Shown: in pieces, positions 17,062 through 25,726 of the stretch
Layout: each line of letters opens with the position of its first letter
Numbering within the stretch: position 1 is the first letter of the stretch
Origin: Silicimonas sp.
GTDB taxonomy: Bacteria; Pseudomonadota; Alphaproteobacteria; Rhodobacterales; Rhodobacteraceae
Assembly: GCA_022819605.1 (NCBI GenBank)
Contig: JAJEGW010000046.1
Location: 1-33,514, forward strand
Reading direction: 5' to 3'
DNA: 33,514 nt
Translations under genes and position numbers: made by a program
Notes under the pieces: generated by a model
The model's input: the letters and a program-made list of their open reading frames with translations, nothing else
Told to the model about the DNA's origin: nothing
Database searches by the model: none

Positions 17062-17088
17062 GCCGAATTCGGCTATCTCCGCCGCATC
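17049..17088. terminator. 40-base inverted repeat across the convergent ends of murJ and the rhomboid gene
   Basis: GATGCGGCGG at 17049-17058 is perfectly complementary to CCGCCGCATC at 17079-17088. The perfect palindrome GCCGAATTCGGC (17062-17073) sits between them. The arms are the last codons of the two convergent genes (both proteins end in Met-Arg-Arg or similar), and the palindrome spans the 11 bases between their stop codons. RNA from either strand would fold into a long GC-rich hairpin. There is no U-tract, so this is probably a bidirectional transcription barrier or 3'-end stabiliser rather than a textbook terminator. Confidence 0.5.
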
Positions 17089-17759
17089 CGGTCAAGGAAC
17101 CCGCGAAACGCGCCGCGCGCAAGTGCAGGAGCGAGGACAAATCCGAGTGCAAATCCGGCCGCATCGGCCACCCAGTCATTCGACCCGCCAAAAATGATCG
17201 CAAACCCAAGCTGGATTCCAAGCAGGAACCCTATCAGCGTGAAGGCGCGGTACTGGTTTTGCCCGGTCGCGCCATACCCGATCCAAAGCAGAAATGTATA
17301 GGCGCCGATCAAGCCGTAGACCGACGGGAAGCCGCCAATCAGGGGAAACTCGTCACTTGTAAGTCCGGAAAAAATCAGGGCTCCAAAGGCACCGCAGCAG
17401 AAGAACAGGACAAGGACAGCAAGGTTGCCCAACACTTCGCCCACGAGCTTCCCCATGGCTAGGAGGAACACTATGACAAAGATCGCGTGGGCGAAGCCTT
17501 GATGGACGAAGGAATAGGTAACGAACCGGCGGAGATGCTCGGGCGTCCAGTTGCCGGTTTCGATGATCCAGGCCAGAAGCGGGCCGTAGAAGGCAAATTC
17601 CTGAATCGCTTCCGTGCGCCAGCCAATGCCTGCAGGCCCGCCGACGTATCCCCGGGCACCAAACGCGAGTATCGCTTCGACCACGAAGATTACCACCGCC
17701 AGGGCCGCGACAGCTGGCGGCAGGGCATTGAAGGTCGGTTGAGAATGATCGTCCTGCAT
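17073..17759 (-). CDS. rhomboid-family membrane protein lacking catalytic residues
   Basis: A 228-residue polytopic membrane protein with six to seven hydrophobic segments and rhomboid architecture. The L1-like [19 protein letters not shown] (77-95) matches the WRxxTxxFxHxxxxHxxxN region. [13 protein letters not shown] (142-154) matches the GxSGxxxGLxGA motif, and [13 protein letters not shown] (195-207) the last-helix HxGG motif. Aligned this way, the oxyanion Asn is V95, the nucleophile Ser is F144 and the catalytic His is D199, so protease activity is not expected. S146 is nearby but is two positions off. The frame extends upstream across trpS, but the ATG at 17759 (MQDDHSQ) is the sensible start. 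It is divergent from trpS. Confidence 0.85.
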   Translation of the reverse strand: MQDDHSQPTFNALPPAVAALAVVIFVVEAILAFGARGYVGGPAGIGWRTEAIQEFAFYGPLLAWIIETGNWTPEHLRRFVTYSFVHQGFAHAIFVIVFLLAMGKLVGEVLGNLAVLVLFFCCGAFGALIFSGLTSDEFPLIGGFPSVYGLIGAYTFLLWIGYGATGQNQYRAFTLIGFLLGIQLGFAIIFGGSNDWVADAAGFALGFVLAPALARGAFRGFLDRMRRR

Positions 17760-17834
17760 CGCCTGCCTTTCTTGACGGAGAAACAAGCTCTCGGTAAGGG
17801 CCGCGAGCAGGAAAATCCAGAGGATCGCAGCCAC

Positions 17835-18860
17835 ATGCCGGCCACAGCCTTCACCCCCCGCGTGTTTTCGGGAATTCAGCCGTCCGGCGGATTGACGCTC
17901 GGCAACTACCTCGGAGCCCTCAAGCGCTTCGTCGACATCCAGAATTACGGCAAGCAGGAATGCATCTACTGCCTTGTCGACCTGCATGCGATCACGACGT
18001 GGCAAGAGCCGGACGACCTGGTCCGGAATACGCGTGAGGCGGCGGCAGCCTTCATGGCCTCCGGCATAGATCCCCGACGATCGATCCTGTTCAACCAGAG
18101 CCAAGTTCCGGAACACACGCAACTGGCATGGATCTTCAATTGCGTCGCGCGCATGGGATGGATGGGTCGGATGACCCAATGGAAGGACAAGGCCGGGAAG
18201 AACGCGGAAAACGCCTCGCTCGGCCTCTTCGCCTATCCTGCGCTCATGGCGGCCGACATTCTTGTCTACCACGCGACCCACGTGCCCGTGGGCGAGGATC
18301 AGAAGCAGCATCTGGAACTCACGCGCGACATCGCCGCGAAGTTCAACCATGACTACAAAATCGACTTCTTTCCGATTACCGAACCGATGATCGAAGGTCC
18401 GGCCACGCGGGTGATGAGTCTGCGTGACGGCACTAAGAAAATGTCCAAGAGCGATGCCTCGGACATGAGCCGGATCAACCTCTCGGACGATGCCGACACG
18501 ATCGCGCTCAAGTTCCGAAAGGCAAGAACCGACGCGGAGCCCCTGCCAGAGACCTACGGCGAGCTGGAGGAGCGGCCCGAGGCACGCAACCTGATCGACA
18601 TCTACGCTGGCCTTTCGGGGCAGTCCCCGGATGCGGTCATGACAGAAGTCGCAGGCCAGGGATGGGGTAAGTTCAAGCCGCATCTCGCTGATGTTGCGGT
18701 AGAGACCCTGGCGCCGATCACGAGCGAGATGAACCGCCTTCTAGGTGATCTGGCGGAGATCGATCGCATCCTGATCGAGGGTGCAGCGCGCGCTCGAGAA
18801 GTCGCCGCACCCGTTCTTGCAAGGACCTACGAAATCGTTGGCATGATCTCGCCCCGATAG
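17835..18860 (+). CDS. trpS: tryptophanyl-tRNA synthetase
   Basis: A class I aminoacyl-tRNA synthetase of 341 residues that charges tRNA-Trp in the cytoplasm. The HIGH-type motif is in [17 protein letters not shown] near the N-terminus. [56 protein letters not shown] and the KMSKS loop ([10 protein letters not shown]) follow in the expected order. Length is normal. The frame is open upstream to 17487, but the ATG at 17835 with an AGAGGA site upstream matches homologues. The 75 bases between it and the divergent rhomboid gene would hold both promoters. Confidence 0.97.
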   Translation: MPATAFTPRVFSGIQPSGGLTLGNYLGALKRFVDIQNYGKQECIYCLVDLHAITTWQEPDDLVRNTREAAAAFMASGIDPRRSILFNQSQVPEHTQLAWIFNCVARMGWMGRMTQWKDKAGKNAENASLGLFAYPALMAADILVYHATHVPVGEDQKQHLELTRDIAAKFNHDYKIDFFPITEPMIEGPATRVMSLRDGTKKMSKSDASDMSRINLSDDADTIALKFRKARTDAEPLPETYGELEERPEARNLIDIYAGLSGQSPDAVMTEVAGQGWGKFKPHLADVAVETLAPITSEMNRLLGDLAEIDRILIEGAARAREVAAPVLARTYEIVGMISPR

Positions 18861-19521
18861 GTTGAGGTCTGCATGGAGTGCTTTGCCGGTTCGGCCCCTC
18901 CCGCAGGAGAAAACTGCCGATTCCTCTGCCAGCCAGCCGCCGTCTCGGATAGGAGCGGCGTCCCCGCATGGTACGCAGAAGGGGCACCGCTCTCAAACGG
19001 AAGTTATCCACATATTCGGCCAGCCAGCCGCAGCAACTGTGGGTAAGTTCGATTCCCTTCCGTAATGGGGCTCCCGACGTCAAGCCCCGATTCCTGTGCA
19101 TGAGTGGCTCCGAAGCCCGAACCCGGCAAGTCTCTCCCGGCGCCGGCGGCGAGGGGCGCGGCGTTCATGCCGGGAGCGGCGTTGGCGTTTGGCCCCGGCA
19201 GGGCCCGTGCAGTTCAGGTTTCGTTCAAGGCCTTGTCTCCCTGTTTCCGGGAAGGTCCGCTTCACGTCCGCCGCCAGGCATCTTCCTTCCGTCCGTGGTC
19301 GGCTCGTCGGCCGCCTACATGATGCTGGTCCAATCCGGTCCCCGAGTGTCTATCTGACATGCGTGCTCGAACACGACAGCGCGGTTCGGCAACGAGGGAA
19401 TCCACGACATCATCGGGAACCGCGTCCCGGCAACGGGACGTCCGTGGACGGGTTGCCTCTCAAGAGGCGGGCCCCGCTCCTTCCCTCTTCGTCACGGACT
19501 GCAAATCCGGTGCAGTCACGC
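18861..19521. other. gene-free region after trpS with DnaA-box-like pair and hairpins
   Basis: No frame in these 661 bases resembles a protein family, and they lack codon structure. Seen: a 13-base direct repeat (GCCAGCCAGCCGC) at 18928-18940 and 19019-19031; a TTATCCACA at 19004-19012 and an inverted near-copy at 19038-19046; and a GC-rich hairpin at 19423-19440. The hairpin is CGTCCCG, loop GCAA, CGGGACG. The right part may be the non-coding end of the IS110-type remnant that ends at 19522. The left part has no clear identity. Confidence 0.4.
19004..19046. other. inverted pair of DnaA-box-like nonamers
   Basis: TTATCCACA (19004-19012) is a perfect match to the DnaA-box consensus. TGTGGGTAA (19038-19046) is the reverse complement of TTACCCACA, one base from consensus. 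The similarity extends outward: GAAGTTATCCACAT and the reverse complement of CTGTGGGTAAGTTC agree at 11 of 14 positions. There is no dnaA, dnaN or parAB gene nearby and no AT-rich unwinding region. A replication origin is therefore unlikely. A titration site, a regulatory site or a transposon terminal repeat are possible. Confidence 0.3.
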
Positions 19522-19680
19522 TCATGCCGCTTCAGGCACCATGGCCTGATCCCGGGTGAACCGGAACTCCGTCCCGTCCAGCCACATCCGGAGCAGCACC
19601 ACGCCCATGCGCCGGGCCAGCGCGGTCGTGGCGCGCTTCTTGCCACGCTGCGCCGCCAGACGCAGCGCCCCCGCCCCCGC
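19522..19680 (-). pseudogene. C-terminal remnant of an IS110/IS1111-family recombinase
   Basis: Reading the minus strand to a TGA at 19524-19522 gives about 50 codons. They include ALRLAAQRGKKRATTALARR and then MGVVLLRMWLDGTEFRF, ending VPEAA. This is the characteristic tail of IS110-family transposases, in which a conserved (R/K)xGKKxAxVALARxLxxxLxxMWxDGT block ends the protein. Upstream the frame meets a stop near 19690 and no catalytic serine region or DEDD domain is present, so only the 3' end survives. The sequence past the stop (towards 19330) may be the element's non-coding end. It lies beside the 3' end of the LysM/M23 gene. Confidence 0.75.
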
Positions 19681-19725
19681 ACTGCAATTTCAGCACGAGC
19701 GGCTCTCCTGACGAGAAAACATGCG

Positions 19726-20709
19726 CTAGTTCAGGTAGGGCCCGGGATCCACGCTGTTGAATCCCTCGCGCACCTCGAAGTGCAGGAACGGCGGATTGGC
19801 GTTGCGTACGACCGCGATTTTCTGGCCGCGCTTGACCCGGTCGCCCTTTTCCACCGCGATATCGTCCAGTCCAGCGTAGACCGTCAGCAAGTTGCCCTCA
19901 TGTCGAAGCACCAGAATCGGCACCTGATCGGTATCGCGCGTGATCGCAGCGACCGTGCCCGCGTCTGCCGCAACAACGACGGTTCCTGCCACCGCCGAAA
20001 TCCCGATTCCTTCGTTCGAACCCTTTTGGAACGGTCGAACGATGCTGCCCTGAACCGGCATCCTCAGACGGGACCTGTCCGAAGCAGCTGTCTGCTGGCC
20101 TTCAAGCTCCGCTGGCCTTGCCGCCTGTGCAGCCGGCGCCGACGCTTCGTTCGCAGCGGTCGGCAGGGGTTCCGAAGCCGACGGCGGCAGCGGCGTTTCG
20201 GATCCTGAGCCCGGCATTGCCACCGTCGTCGTCTCTATGGTTCCGGAAGTCTCCGCCGGCGGAATCACAATGTACCGGCCCACCTGCAGCTCCGAGTTGA
20301 GATCAAGCCTGTTCTGCTCGGCGATGCTTTCGGCCGACACGCCATAGAGTCTCGCGATCGTGAACACGGTCTCTCCGGCAACCACCCGATGGTACACAGG
20401 AGCCGAGGCCGGGGATGCTCCGGACGTTCCATCCGCTCTGTCAATCGCCGATCCGGCAAGTTCAACAACGCTCACCGAACCTGCGCCGGAATCCGGCGCG
20501 CGACTTGGCTGCGCAAACATCTCGCTCTGTCCGCCAGGAGTCGGGGCGGAATCAATGGCGGCACGTACCGCCGCAGACGTGTCCAGCTGTCCGGCCGCTC
20601 CCCGGAAATCGAAATCAAAACGTCTAGGATCTTCGCCACCGCAGCCAAAAAGCGCCAAGGTGCCGGACAGCAGGACAGCCAGCCGAGTCGGAATTGCTGC
20701 ACGTGTCAT
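19726..20709 (-). CDS. LysM and degenerate M23 peptidase-domain lipoprotein (NlpD-like)
   Basis: A 327-residue outer- or inner-membrane lipoprotein. The signal peptide ends in LALFGC with C23 as the lipidated Cys. A LysM domain (about 106-150, YHRVVAGETVFTIARLYGVS...VGRYIVIP) binds peptidoglycan. A low-complexity Ala/Ser/Pro linker leads to an M23 fold (about 215-327). The zinc-binding HxxxD is replaced by NEGIG and the final HxH reads FLH, so the domain should be non-catalytic, as in NlpD/EnvC-type amidase activators. A role in activating a periplasmic amidase at division is inferred. AGGAGC precedes the ATG. It sits downstream of surE-pcm, as nlpD does in many proteobacteria, but 224 bases away and probably with its own promoter. 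Confidence 0.88.
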   Translation of the reverse strand: MTRAAIPTRLAVLLSGTLALFGCGGEDPRRFDFDFRGAAGQLDTSAAVRAAIDSAPTPGGQSEMFAQPSRAPDSGAGSVSVVELAGSAIDRADGTSGASPASAPVYHRVVAGETVFTIARLYGVSAESIAEQNRLDLNSELQVGRYIVIPPAETSGTIETTTVAMPGSGSETPLPPSASEPLPTAANEASAPAAQAARPAELEGQQTAASDRSRLRMPVQGSIVRPFQKGSNEGIGISAVAGTVVVAADAGTVAAITRDTDQVPILVLRHEGNLLTVYAGLDDIAVEKGDRVKRGQKIAVVRNANPPFLHFEVREGFNSVDPGPYLN

Positions 20710-20933
20710 GTGTATTTGCTCCTCATGCCTGATGTCGCGGCCTTCTCTGAGGCCGTCGGTGATGTCGCGTCACGCACCTGCCTGTATTTCACTGTCGCAA
20801 CCTTGGCTGCACTATAGCATTGATCGCCGGAACTACGCCAACAAAAAAAGGCGTCGTCCGCACCGAAGGCAAGGTTCGCTGGGAAACGATGCATGCTGCC
20901 GGAACGAAGCGCCCAGTTGCGGCGCATTGGACT

Positions 20934-21575
20934 CTATTCGTCGCCCATTCCCTCAATGAGCGGCACGAAACGCACCTGCAAGAGCTCGTCGTACTCGAAT
21001 CCGGTTTCGGTTCGGGTGACCTTGATCAGGACTTGCACCGCGTCGGATCGACCCACGGGCACGACCATGATGCCGCCGGTCTTCAGCTCGGCAAGGAGCG
21101 GCCCAGGAGGGTCTTCGGCGGCTGCGGTCACGATGATCCGGTCGAACGGAGCCTGTTCGGGAAATCCCCGGGTTCCATCCGACGTCAGCACCGTGATGTT
21201 GGCAAGTCCCAGCCGCTCGAAGACTTCCCGTGCCTCCCGCACCAGCCGCGGATGCCGTTCGATCGTGTAGACCCGACGTGCCAGCTGACTAAGAACCGCC
21301 GCCTGGTAACCCGATCCGGTTCCGATCTCGAGCACCTTGTGGCGCGGAGCGACGTCCAGCGCCTGCGTCATGAGCCCCACGATGGCCGGCTGGCTGATCG
21401 TCTGGCCACATGCGATTGGAAGCGGCGTGTCGTCGTAGGCCCGCTCGGCGAATGTGCCTCTCACGAAGTCGCCACGGTCGATCACCTCCATGGCTTCGAG
21501 AACGCGCGCATCCGTCACTCCATGCTGGCGGAGCGAGAACACGAACTGCATGCGCTGTTCGTCCTTGAGTGTCAT
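20934..21575 (-). CDS. pcm: protein-L-isoaspartate O-methyltransferase
   Basis: A SAM-dependent PIMT of 213 residues that methylates L-isoaspartyl residues in aged proteins to allow their repair. The family markers are present: [23 protein letters not shown] (substrate and SAM contact), the SAM-binding [15 protein letters not shown] at about residues 81-95, [14 protein letters not shown], and [25 protein letters not shown]. Length is normal. Its ATG overlaps the surE stop as ATGA, so the two are translated together. The surE-pcm pair is conserved across proteobacteria. Confidence 0.96.
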   Translation of the reverse strand: MTLKDEQRMQFVFSLRQHGVTDARVLEAMEVIDRGDFVRGTFAERAYDDTPLPIACGQTISQPAIVGLMTQALDVAPRHKVLEIGTGSGYQAAVLSQLARRVYTIERHPRLVREAREVFERLGLANITVLTSDGTRGFPEQAPFDRIIVTAAAEDPPGPLLAELKTGGIMVVPVGRSDAVQVLIKVTRTETGFEYDELLQVRFVPLIEGMGDE

Positions 21576-22360
21576 TTATCAAGCCGATCGCGCAGGGTCT
21601 CGATCACGTCGTGCGCCGTCAGATCTGCCCGAAGCGGGGTCACGGAAATGAAGCCGTCAAGGTTCGCGGCCACATCCGTGCCAGGTTCCGTCGGCGTGTG
21701 CTGCGGGCCGCCCTTGACCCATAGGAACATGCGACCCGACGGCGAGCGGTGCGGTTCGATTCCGAATCTGGTTCCCTCGCGCCAGCCCTGGGTCGTGACC
21801 CGTACGCCCCGGACTGCGGCGGCAGAATTGGGGGGGAAATTGACGTTGTAGAAGACCCGATAGGATTCGTCCTCCCAGATCCCGTCCTTCAGGAGCTTCC
21901 GTACGGTGTCCGCCCCGTGTCCAAGGGCGGCTTCAAACGGGCTTTCCAGATTGGCGCTTTCTGGTCCGAAGAACTGGCTGAGCGCGATCGCGGGAATCCC
22001 CTGCAACGCGGCCTCGATGGCCGCTCCTACGGTACCAGAATAGAGGACGTTCTCGGCGGCGTTGTTGCCCCGGTTCACCCCCGAAAGCACGAGGTCGGGT
22101 GGTGCATCCTTCATCACCTGATGAAGCCCCGCGAGCACGCAATCGGCCGGTGACCCTTCCGCCGCGAAGCATTGCGGCCCGAATTCGGACAAGAGCGTGG
22201 GATGGGTGTAGCTGATGCAATGTCCCACGCCCGACTGCTCGAATGCAGGTGCCACGGTCCAGACCTCGCCGTCCTCGCCGGCAATTTCACGTGCGATTTC
22301 GTCCAGGACCCGGAGGCCTGGCGCATTGATGCCATCGTCGTTGGTGATGAGAATGCGCAT
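21572..22360 (-). CDS. surE: 5'/3'-nucleotidase SurE
   Basis: SurE is a metal-dependent survival-protein nucleotidase of 262 residues that dephosphorylates nucleoside 5'- and 3'-monophosphates. The N-terminal [15 protein letters not shown] supplies the metal-binding D8 and D9. [21 protein letters not shown] contains the catalytic-loop Ser, and [25 protein letters not shown] is the third signature. [13 protein letters not shown] and VTTQGWREG follow. Length is typical of alphaproteobacterial SurE. The ATG at 22360 has only a weak ribosome binding site. It heads the surE-pcm unit, with 193 bases separating it from the SDR gene upstream. Confidence 0.96.
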   Translation of the reverse strand: MRILITNDDGINAPGLRVLDEIAREIAGEDGEVWTVAPAFEQSGVGHCISYTHPTLLSEFGPQCFAAEGSPADCVLAGLHQVMKDAPPDLVLSGVNRGNNAAENVLYSGTVGAAIEAALQGIPAIALSQFFGPESANLESPFEAALGHGADTVRKLLKDGIWEDESYRVFYNVNFPPNSAAAVRGVRVTTQGWREGTRFGIEPHRSPSGRMFLWVKGGPQHTPTEPGTDVAANLDGFISVTPLRADLTAHDVIETLRDRLDK

Positions 22361-22553
22361 GCCACTGCTTTAGGGGAGCGCGTCCCGCCGGACAAGGCAC
22401 GCTTGTCGCCCTTGTGGCCAGGCGCACGAATCTTTTGGCGGCATGGGATCCGTGACCTGGACCCTTGTCATGCCAAGAGCCGAGCAAGCACGAGATCACA
22501 CATCGCCCGGTCACCACAGGCTCTATGTGCGCAATGCCGACTCACGCGACCGT

Positions 22554-23198
22554 TCAGCCAATGGCTGCCAGGATACTGCGCGCGGCGGCATCGGGCGAGG
22601 TCAAGGCGCCCGTGTCCTCGCCTGGGAAGAACCTTGCCCGGGTAGCGGTTGGCATAGGCGGCGGCGATAGAATCATGACACGCGGGCCTGTGCGCGCGGT
22701 TTCCGCCGCCCAGCATCTTGCAAGCGAGATCTGGGCCGCCTTTGTCGCGCCATAGACAGAGAAGAACTGCTCGCCCGCACGGGCATCGTCGAAGAAGATC
22801 GCCTTGCCGTCTTCGGCGACCTCAAGAAGTGGTGCCACGCAAGCGATCAACCTGGCGGTCGCGGTGACGTTGGTTGCAAGGGATTTTGCCAGGTCTCCGG
22901 GATCGTGATGTGCGACAGGCGCAAGCGGCGCGACATGGACAGCCGTATGTGCCCAAAGATCGACGCGACCCCATCGTTGTTGAATGCTGCGGCACACGGC
23001 GGCACAGGCATCGGAATCGGTTAGATCGACCGGCACGAGCGTTGCGCTTCCGCCGGCGCCCTGAATGCGGTCATCAAGCTCTTCGAGACCGCCGGAAGTT
23101 CTTGCCATGGCAATAACGTGATGATCCTTGGCCAGCGCCTCGGCCAGCGCGGCCCCAAGCCCTCGAGAGGCTCCGGTTACAACGGCGATCTTGCTCAT
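22554..23198 (-). CDS. short-chain dehydrogenase/reductase (SDR) family protein
   Basis: A 214-residue Rossmann-fold protein of the classical SDR superfamily. The cofactor motif TGASRGLG is at residues 8-15 and the catalytic pair YxxxK is Y149 and K153 (YGATK). Two family positions are unusual: the NNAG segment reads AHTAV, and the catalytic Ser expected about 13 residues before Tyr falls in FFDDARAG, with no Ser. Activity may therefore be altered, and it may be a regulatory or divergent enzyme. No substrate can be assigned. It is divergent from the lytic transglycosylase gene and upstream of surE on the same strand. Confidence 0.8.
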   Translation of the reverse strand: MSKIAVVTGASRGLGAALAEALAKDHHVIAMARTSGGLEELDDRIQGAGGSATLVPVDLTDSDACAAVCRSIQQRWGRVDLWAHTAVHVAPLAPVAHHDPGDLAKSLATNVTATARLIACVAPLLEVAEDGKAIFFDDARAGEQFFSVYGATKAAQISLARCWAAETARTGPRVMILSPPPMPTATRARFFPGEDTGALTSPDAAARSILAAIG

Positions 23199-23306
23199 TG
23201 TGACCCTTTTGCCACAGCACTCATGATCGTCAATGCCTGCCCGTTGCCGGACTCGGCCCCCAACGCTAAGGTTCGTTCGGCTCGCGAAGCCCCTGGAGGA
23301 TACAAT

Positions 23307-23909
23307 TTGATTCGATCTAGCTGCATAATCGGTGCAGTTCTTCCTGTTTGTCTGGCATTAGCCGTTCCCCTCTCAGCGGCAGCGCCGTTGTCGGGGGAAA
23401 GGGCGGAACTCTCAAAACGCCAGATAGCAACTTTGGGTGCCATTGCACCGAAGTATCGAGGTTCGCTTCGTCCGCAGTTTCGAAACGCTGTCACGCCAGA
23501 AGGCCAGGAAGTGGCGGCGCTGAAACAGGAGCCGGTCGCTGATTCGCCGAAATTCCTGAAGGTCGCCTGCGAATTGGCGCGGCGCTACGAAATCCCGGAG
23601 GACGTGTTCCTTCGGCTCATCATGAAAGAGTCAAGATGGGACGCGGAGGCCCGTTCGAGCCGAGGCGCCATCGGATTGACGCAGCTTATGCCTGCAACGG
23701 CACGGTCTCTTGGCGTCAACCCCCACGACCCAGTCCAGAATCTTGAGGGCGGTGCACGCTACCTTGCCGAACAGTATCGCGTCTTCGGGTCATGGCGACT
23801 GGCGGTCGCCGCGTACAACGCCGGACCTTACACAGTGAAGAAATATGGCGACGTTCCTCCGTTCCCCGAAACCCAGCGCTACGTGAGGGAAGTGCTCGGG
23901 CAAGTCTGA
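23307..23909 (+). CDS. soluble lytic transglycosylase-type murein hydrolase
   Basis: An SLT-family lytic transglycosylase of 200 residues from the chosen start, cleaving the MurNAc-GlcNAc bond of peptidoglycan to 1,6-anhydro products. A hydrophobic signal peptide ([20 protein letters not shown]) targets it to the periplasm. The catalytic Glu is E108 in LIMKESRWD, followed by [37 protein letters not shown] and [12 protein letters not shown]. The frame is open from 23118, but a TTG at 23307 with GGAGGA exactly six bases upstream starts directly at the signal peptide and is clearly better. It lies just upstream of rlmE. Confidence 0.9.
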   Translation: MIRSSCIIGAVLPVCLALAVPLSAAAPLSGERAELSKRQIATLGAIAPKYRGSLRPQFRNAVTPEGQEVAALKQEPVADSPKFLKVACELARRYEIPEDVFLRLIMKESRWDAEARSSRGAIGLTQLMPATARSLGVNPHDPVQNLEGGARYLAEQYRVFGSWRLAVAAYNAGPYTVKKYGDVPPFPETQRYVREVLGQV

Positions 23910-24075
23910 GTCACTTGGCTCAATTTCGTCCGGGCTCTCCGCTCGGTTCACGCGAACCAAGCAGGAGAATGCACCAGGTTCTCGTGCAGCATCGGCAGCG
24001 ATCAGCTTCAGCGGCATGCGGCAATTCCGATCGTCGCGCCTTGCAAATTCCGTGTGCCGTGGTTCAGTGGAACTC

Positions 24076-24795
24076 ATGGCAAGGAAGACAAGTGGACGCG
24101 CGAAACGCGACCTGAAGGTGCGCGTCGCCACGGCCCGGCGGCGGAAGCTGTCCTCCACCCGCTGGCTCGAGCGGCAGTTGAACGACCCTTATGTGCGCCG
24201 TGCCAAGGAGGAGGGCTATAGGGGGCGCGCAGCCTACAAGCTCATCGAAATCGACGACAAGCACCGGTTCCTGAAGCCGGGCGTGCGGGTCCTGGACCTC
24301 GGTTCGGCACCAGGCGGCTGGTGCCAGGTTGCGGTAAGACGCGTGAATGCGCTCAGCACGAAACAGGGCAAGGCAGCCGGGCGTGTCATTGGCATCGACT
24401 TGAAGGAAGTCGACCCCATCCCAGGAGCGGAAATCCACGTGCTGGATTTTCTCTCCGAAGGCGCGGATGACCGTGTCCGAGACTGGCTTGGCGGCAAGGC
24501 CGACGTCGTGATGTCGGACATGGCGGCAAATTCGTCCGGACACAGGCAAACCGACCATGTGAGGATCATGGCACTCTGCGAAGCGGCGGCGGATCTTGCC
24601 TTCGACGTGCTCGACGAAGGCGGAACCTTTGTCGCCAAGGTTCTTGCAGGCGGGGCAGATTCCAGCCTTCAGGCGGTTCTCAAGCGGCGGTTCAGCAAGG
24701 TCGTCAACATGAAGCCCCCGGCAAGCCGCGCTGATTCGCGAGAGAATTTCGTTGTTGCGACGGGGTTTCGAGCCAAACGTGACACAAGGGAGTAG
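24076..24795 (+). CDS. rlmE: 23S rRNA (uridine(2552)-2'-O)-methyltransferase
   Basis: RlmE (FtsJ/RrmJ) 2'-O-methylates U2552 in the A-loop of 23S rRNA, a late step of 50S assembly. The 239-residue product begins [14 protein letters not shown], followed by [27 protein letters not shown] with the first catalytic Lys. The SAM motif [30 protein letters not shown], the catalytic Asp in [19 protein letters not shown], and FVAKVLAGG with the second Lys complete the K-D-K-E set. A basic N-terminal extension of about 30 residues is usual in alphaproteobacteria. ATG at 24076 is preferred over an upstream in-frame ATG at 24016. Confidence 0.95.
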   Translation: MARKTSGRAKRDLKVRVATARRRKLSSTRWLERQLNDPYVRRAKEEGYRGRAAYKLIEIDDKHRFLKPGVRVLDLGSAPGGWCQVAVRRVNALSTKQGKAAGRVIGIDLKEVDPIPGAEIHVLDFLSEGADDRVRDWLGGKADVVMSDMAANSSGHRQTDHVRIMALCEAAADLAFDVLDEGGTFVAKVLAGGADSSLQAVLKRRFSKVVNMKPPASRADSRENFVVATGFRAKRDTRE

Positions 24796-24934
24796 CCCTG
24801 CCGTATCGGGCAGCCCGGACCCAAGTCAGCCTCGGATTTCGGCACCTGCGACAAGGACCTCTCGCATGGAAGATACGCAATCCCGGTTGCCTCACAATAT
24901 GTTTCGTGCAAGCGGTTCAAAAAGCGAGGGTTAC

Positions 24935-25726
24935 GTGCAGAACGTCATCTTCATTCCGGCCCGCTATCCATCTGTCCGGTTTCCGGGCAAGCCCCTTGCA
25001 ATGCTCAGGGGTGCGACCGGCGATGCGCGACCCCTGATCCAAAGAAGCTGGGAGACGGCCTGCAAGGTTGCGGGTGTCAGCGCCGTGTACGTCCTGACCG
25101 ACGACCGACGCATTGCCGATGTCTCGGAAGCGTTCGGGGCGGACGTGATAATGACGTCTGCACACCCGAGAAACGGGACGGAGCGTTGCGCGGAAGGCCT
25201 TCAAGAACTGGACGGTGAGCCTGACGTCGTGATCAATGTCCAAGGCGACGCGCCGCTGACGCCGCCACATTTTGTCGAGGCGCTGTCCGCGACCATGGGC
25301 GACCCTGCCGTGCAGGTCGCAACACCTGTCCTCAAAACGGAAGAAGATCAGCTCGCCTTGCTCCGCGCAGACCGGAAGGCCGGGCGAGTCGGCGCGACGA
25401 CGGCCGTGTTCAGGCAGGGAGGCGACGCACTCTACTTTTCGAAGGAAGTTCTGCCCTTTGGCGACCAGAACGCCAAGTCCGACACGACCACATTTCACCA
25501 TGTCGGCTGCTATGCCTATCGCCCGGAGGCGCTCAGGCGATACGCCAGCTTGCCGGTTGGCGCACTCGAAGCGGCAGAAGGCCTTGAACAGTTGCGTTTT
25601 CTTGAATGGGGAATTCCCGTCCGATGTGTCAGGGTCGAAGCGCATGGACGGGCCTTCTGGGAGTTGAACAATCCCTCGGATATACCGCTCATCGAGGAGA
25701 TCATGCAGCGGGAGGGCATTGTATGA
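24935..25726 (+). CDS. kdsB: CMP-Kdo synthetase-like cytidylyltransferase (KdsB family)
   Basis: KdsB activates Kdo with CTP to CMP-Kdo for lipopolysaccharide or capsule. The product opens VQNVIFIPARYPSVRFPGKPL, the CTP-binding signature, followed by VLTDDRRIADV, MTSAHPRNGTERCAEGL, INVQGDAPL, HHVGCYAYRPEAL and EGLEQLRFLEWG. It is a divergent member: the usual QGDEP is QGDAP, and the C-terminus (NNPSDIPLIEEIMQREGIV) differs from the common enzyme. A related sugar could be the substrate, but kdsA and kdsD follow directly. The frame is open from 24752. I choose the GTG at 24935 (GAGGG site), where conserved sequence starts; ATGs at 24866 (AAGGA site) and 24899 are alternatives. Confidence 0.88.
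   Translation: MQNVIFIPARYPSVRFPGKPLAMLRGATGDARPLIQRSWETACKVAGVSAVYVLTDDRRIADVSEAFGADVIMTSAHPRNGTERCAEGLQELDGEPDVVINVQGDAPLTPPHFVEALSATMGDPAVQVATPVLKTEEDQLALLRADRKAGRVGATTAVFRQGGDALYFSKEVLPFGDQNAKSDTTTFHHVGCYAYRPEALRRYASLPVGALEAAEGLEQLRFLEWGIPVRCVRVEAHGRAFWELNNPSDIPLIEEIMQREGIV

Noticed and set aside
17760-18683. Long minus-strand frame continuing upstream of the rhomboid ATG across trpS
   Set aside because: It is the antisense shadow of trpS; family similarity begins only at the ATG at 17759.
18928-19031. 13-base direct repeat GCCAGCCAGCCGC as element target duplication
   Set aside because: The two copies are only 91 bases apart and enclose no element; the motif is itself low-complexity, so chance is likely.
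19494-19508. CGGACTGCAAATCCG, identical to a tRNA-Cys anticodon stem-loop
   Set aside because: Neither a D-arm nor a T-arm (no GGTTCGA) nor an acceptor stem can be placed around it, so it is not a tRNA gene. A relic attachment site is conceivable but unsupported.
20850-20880. A-run on the plus strand (T-run on the minus) after pcm as a Rho-independent terminator
   Set aside because: The T-run on the minus strand is clear, but no stable stem directly precedes it, only imperfect pairings.
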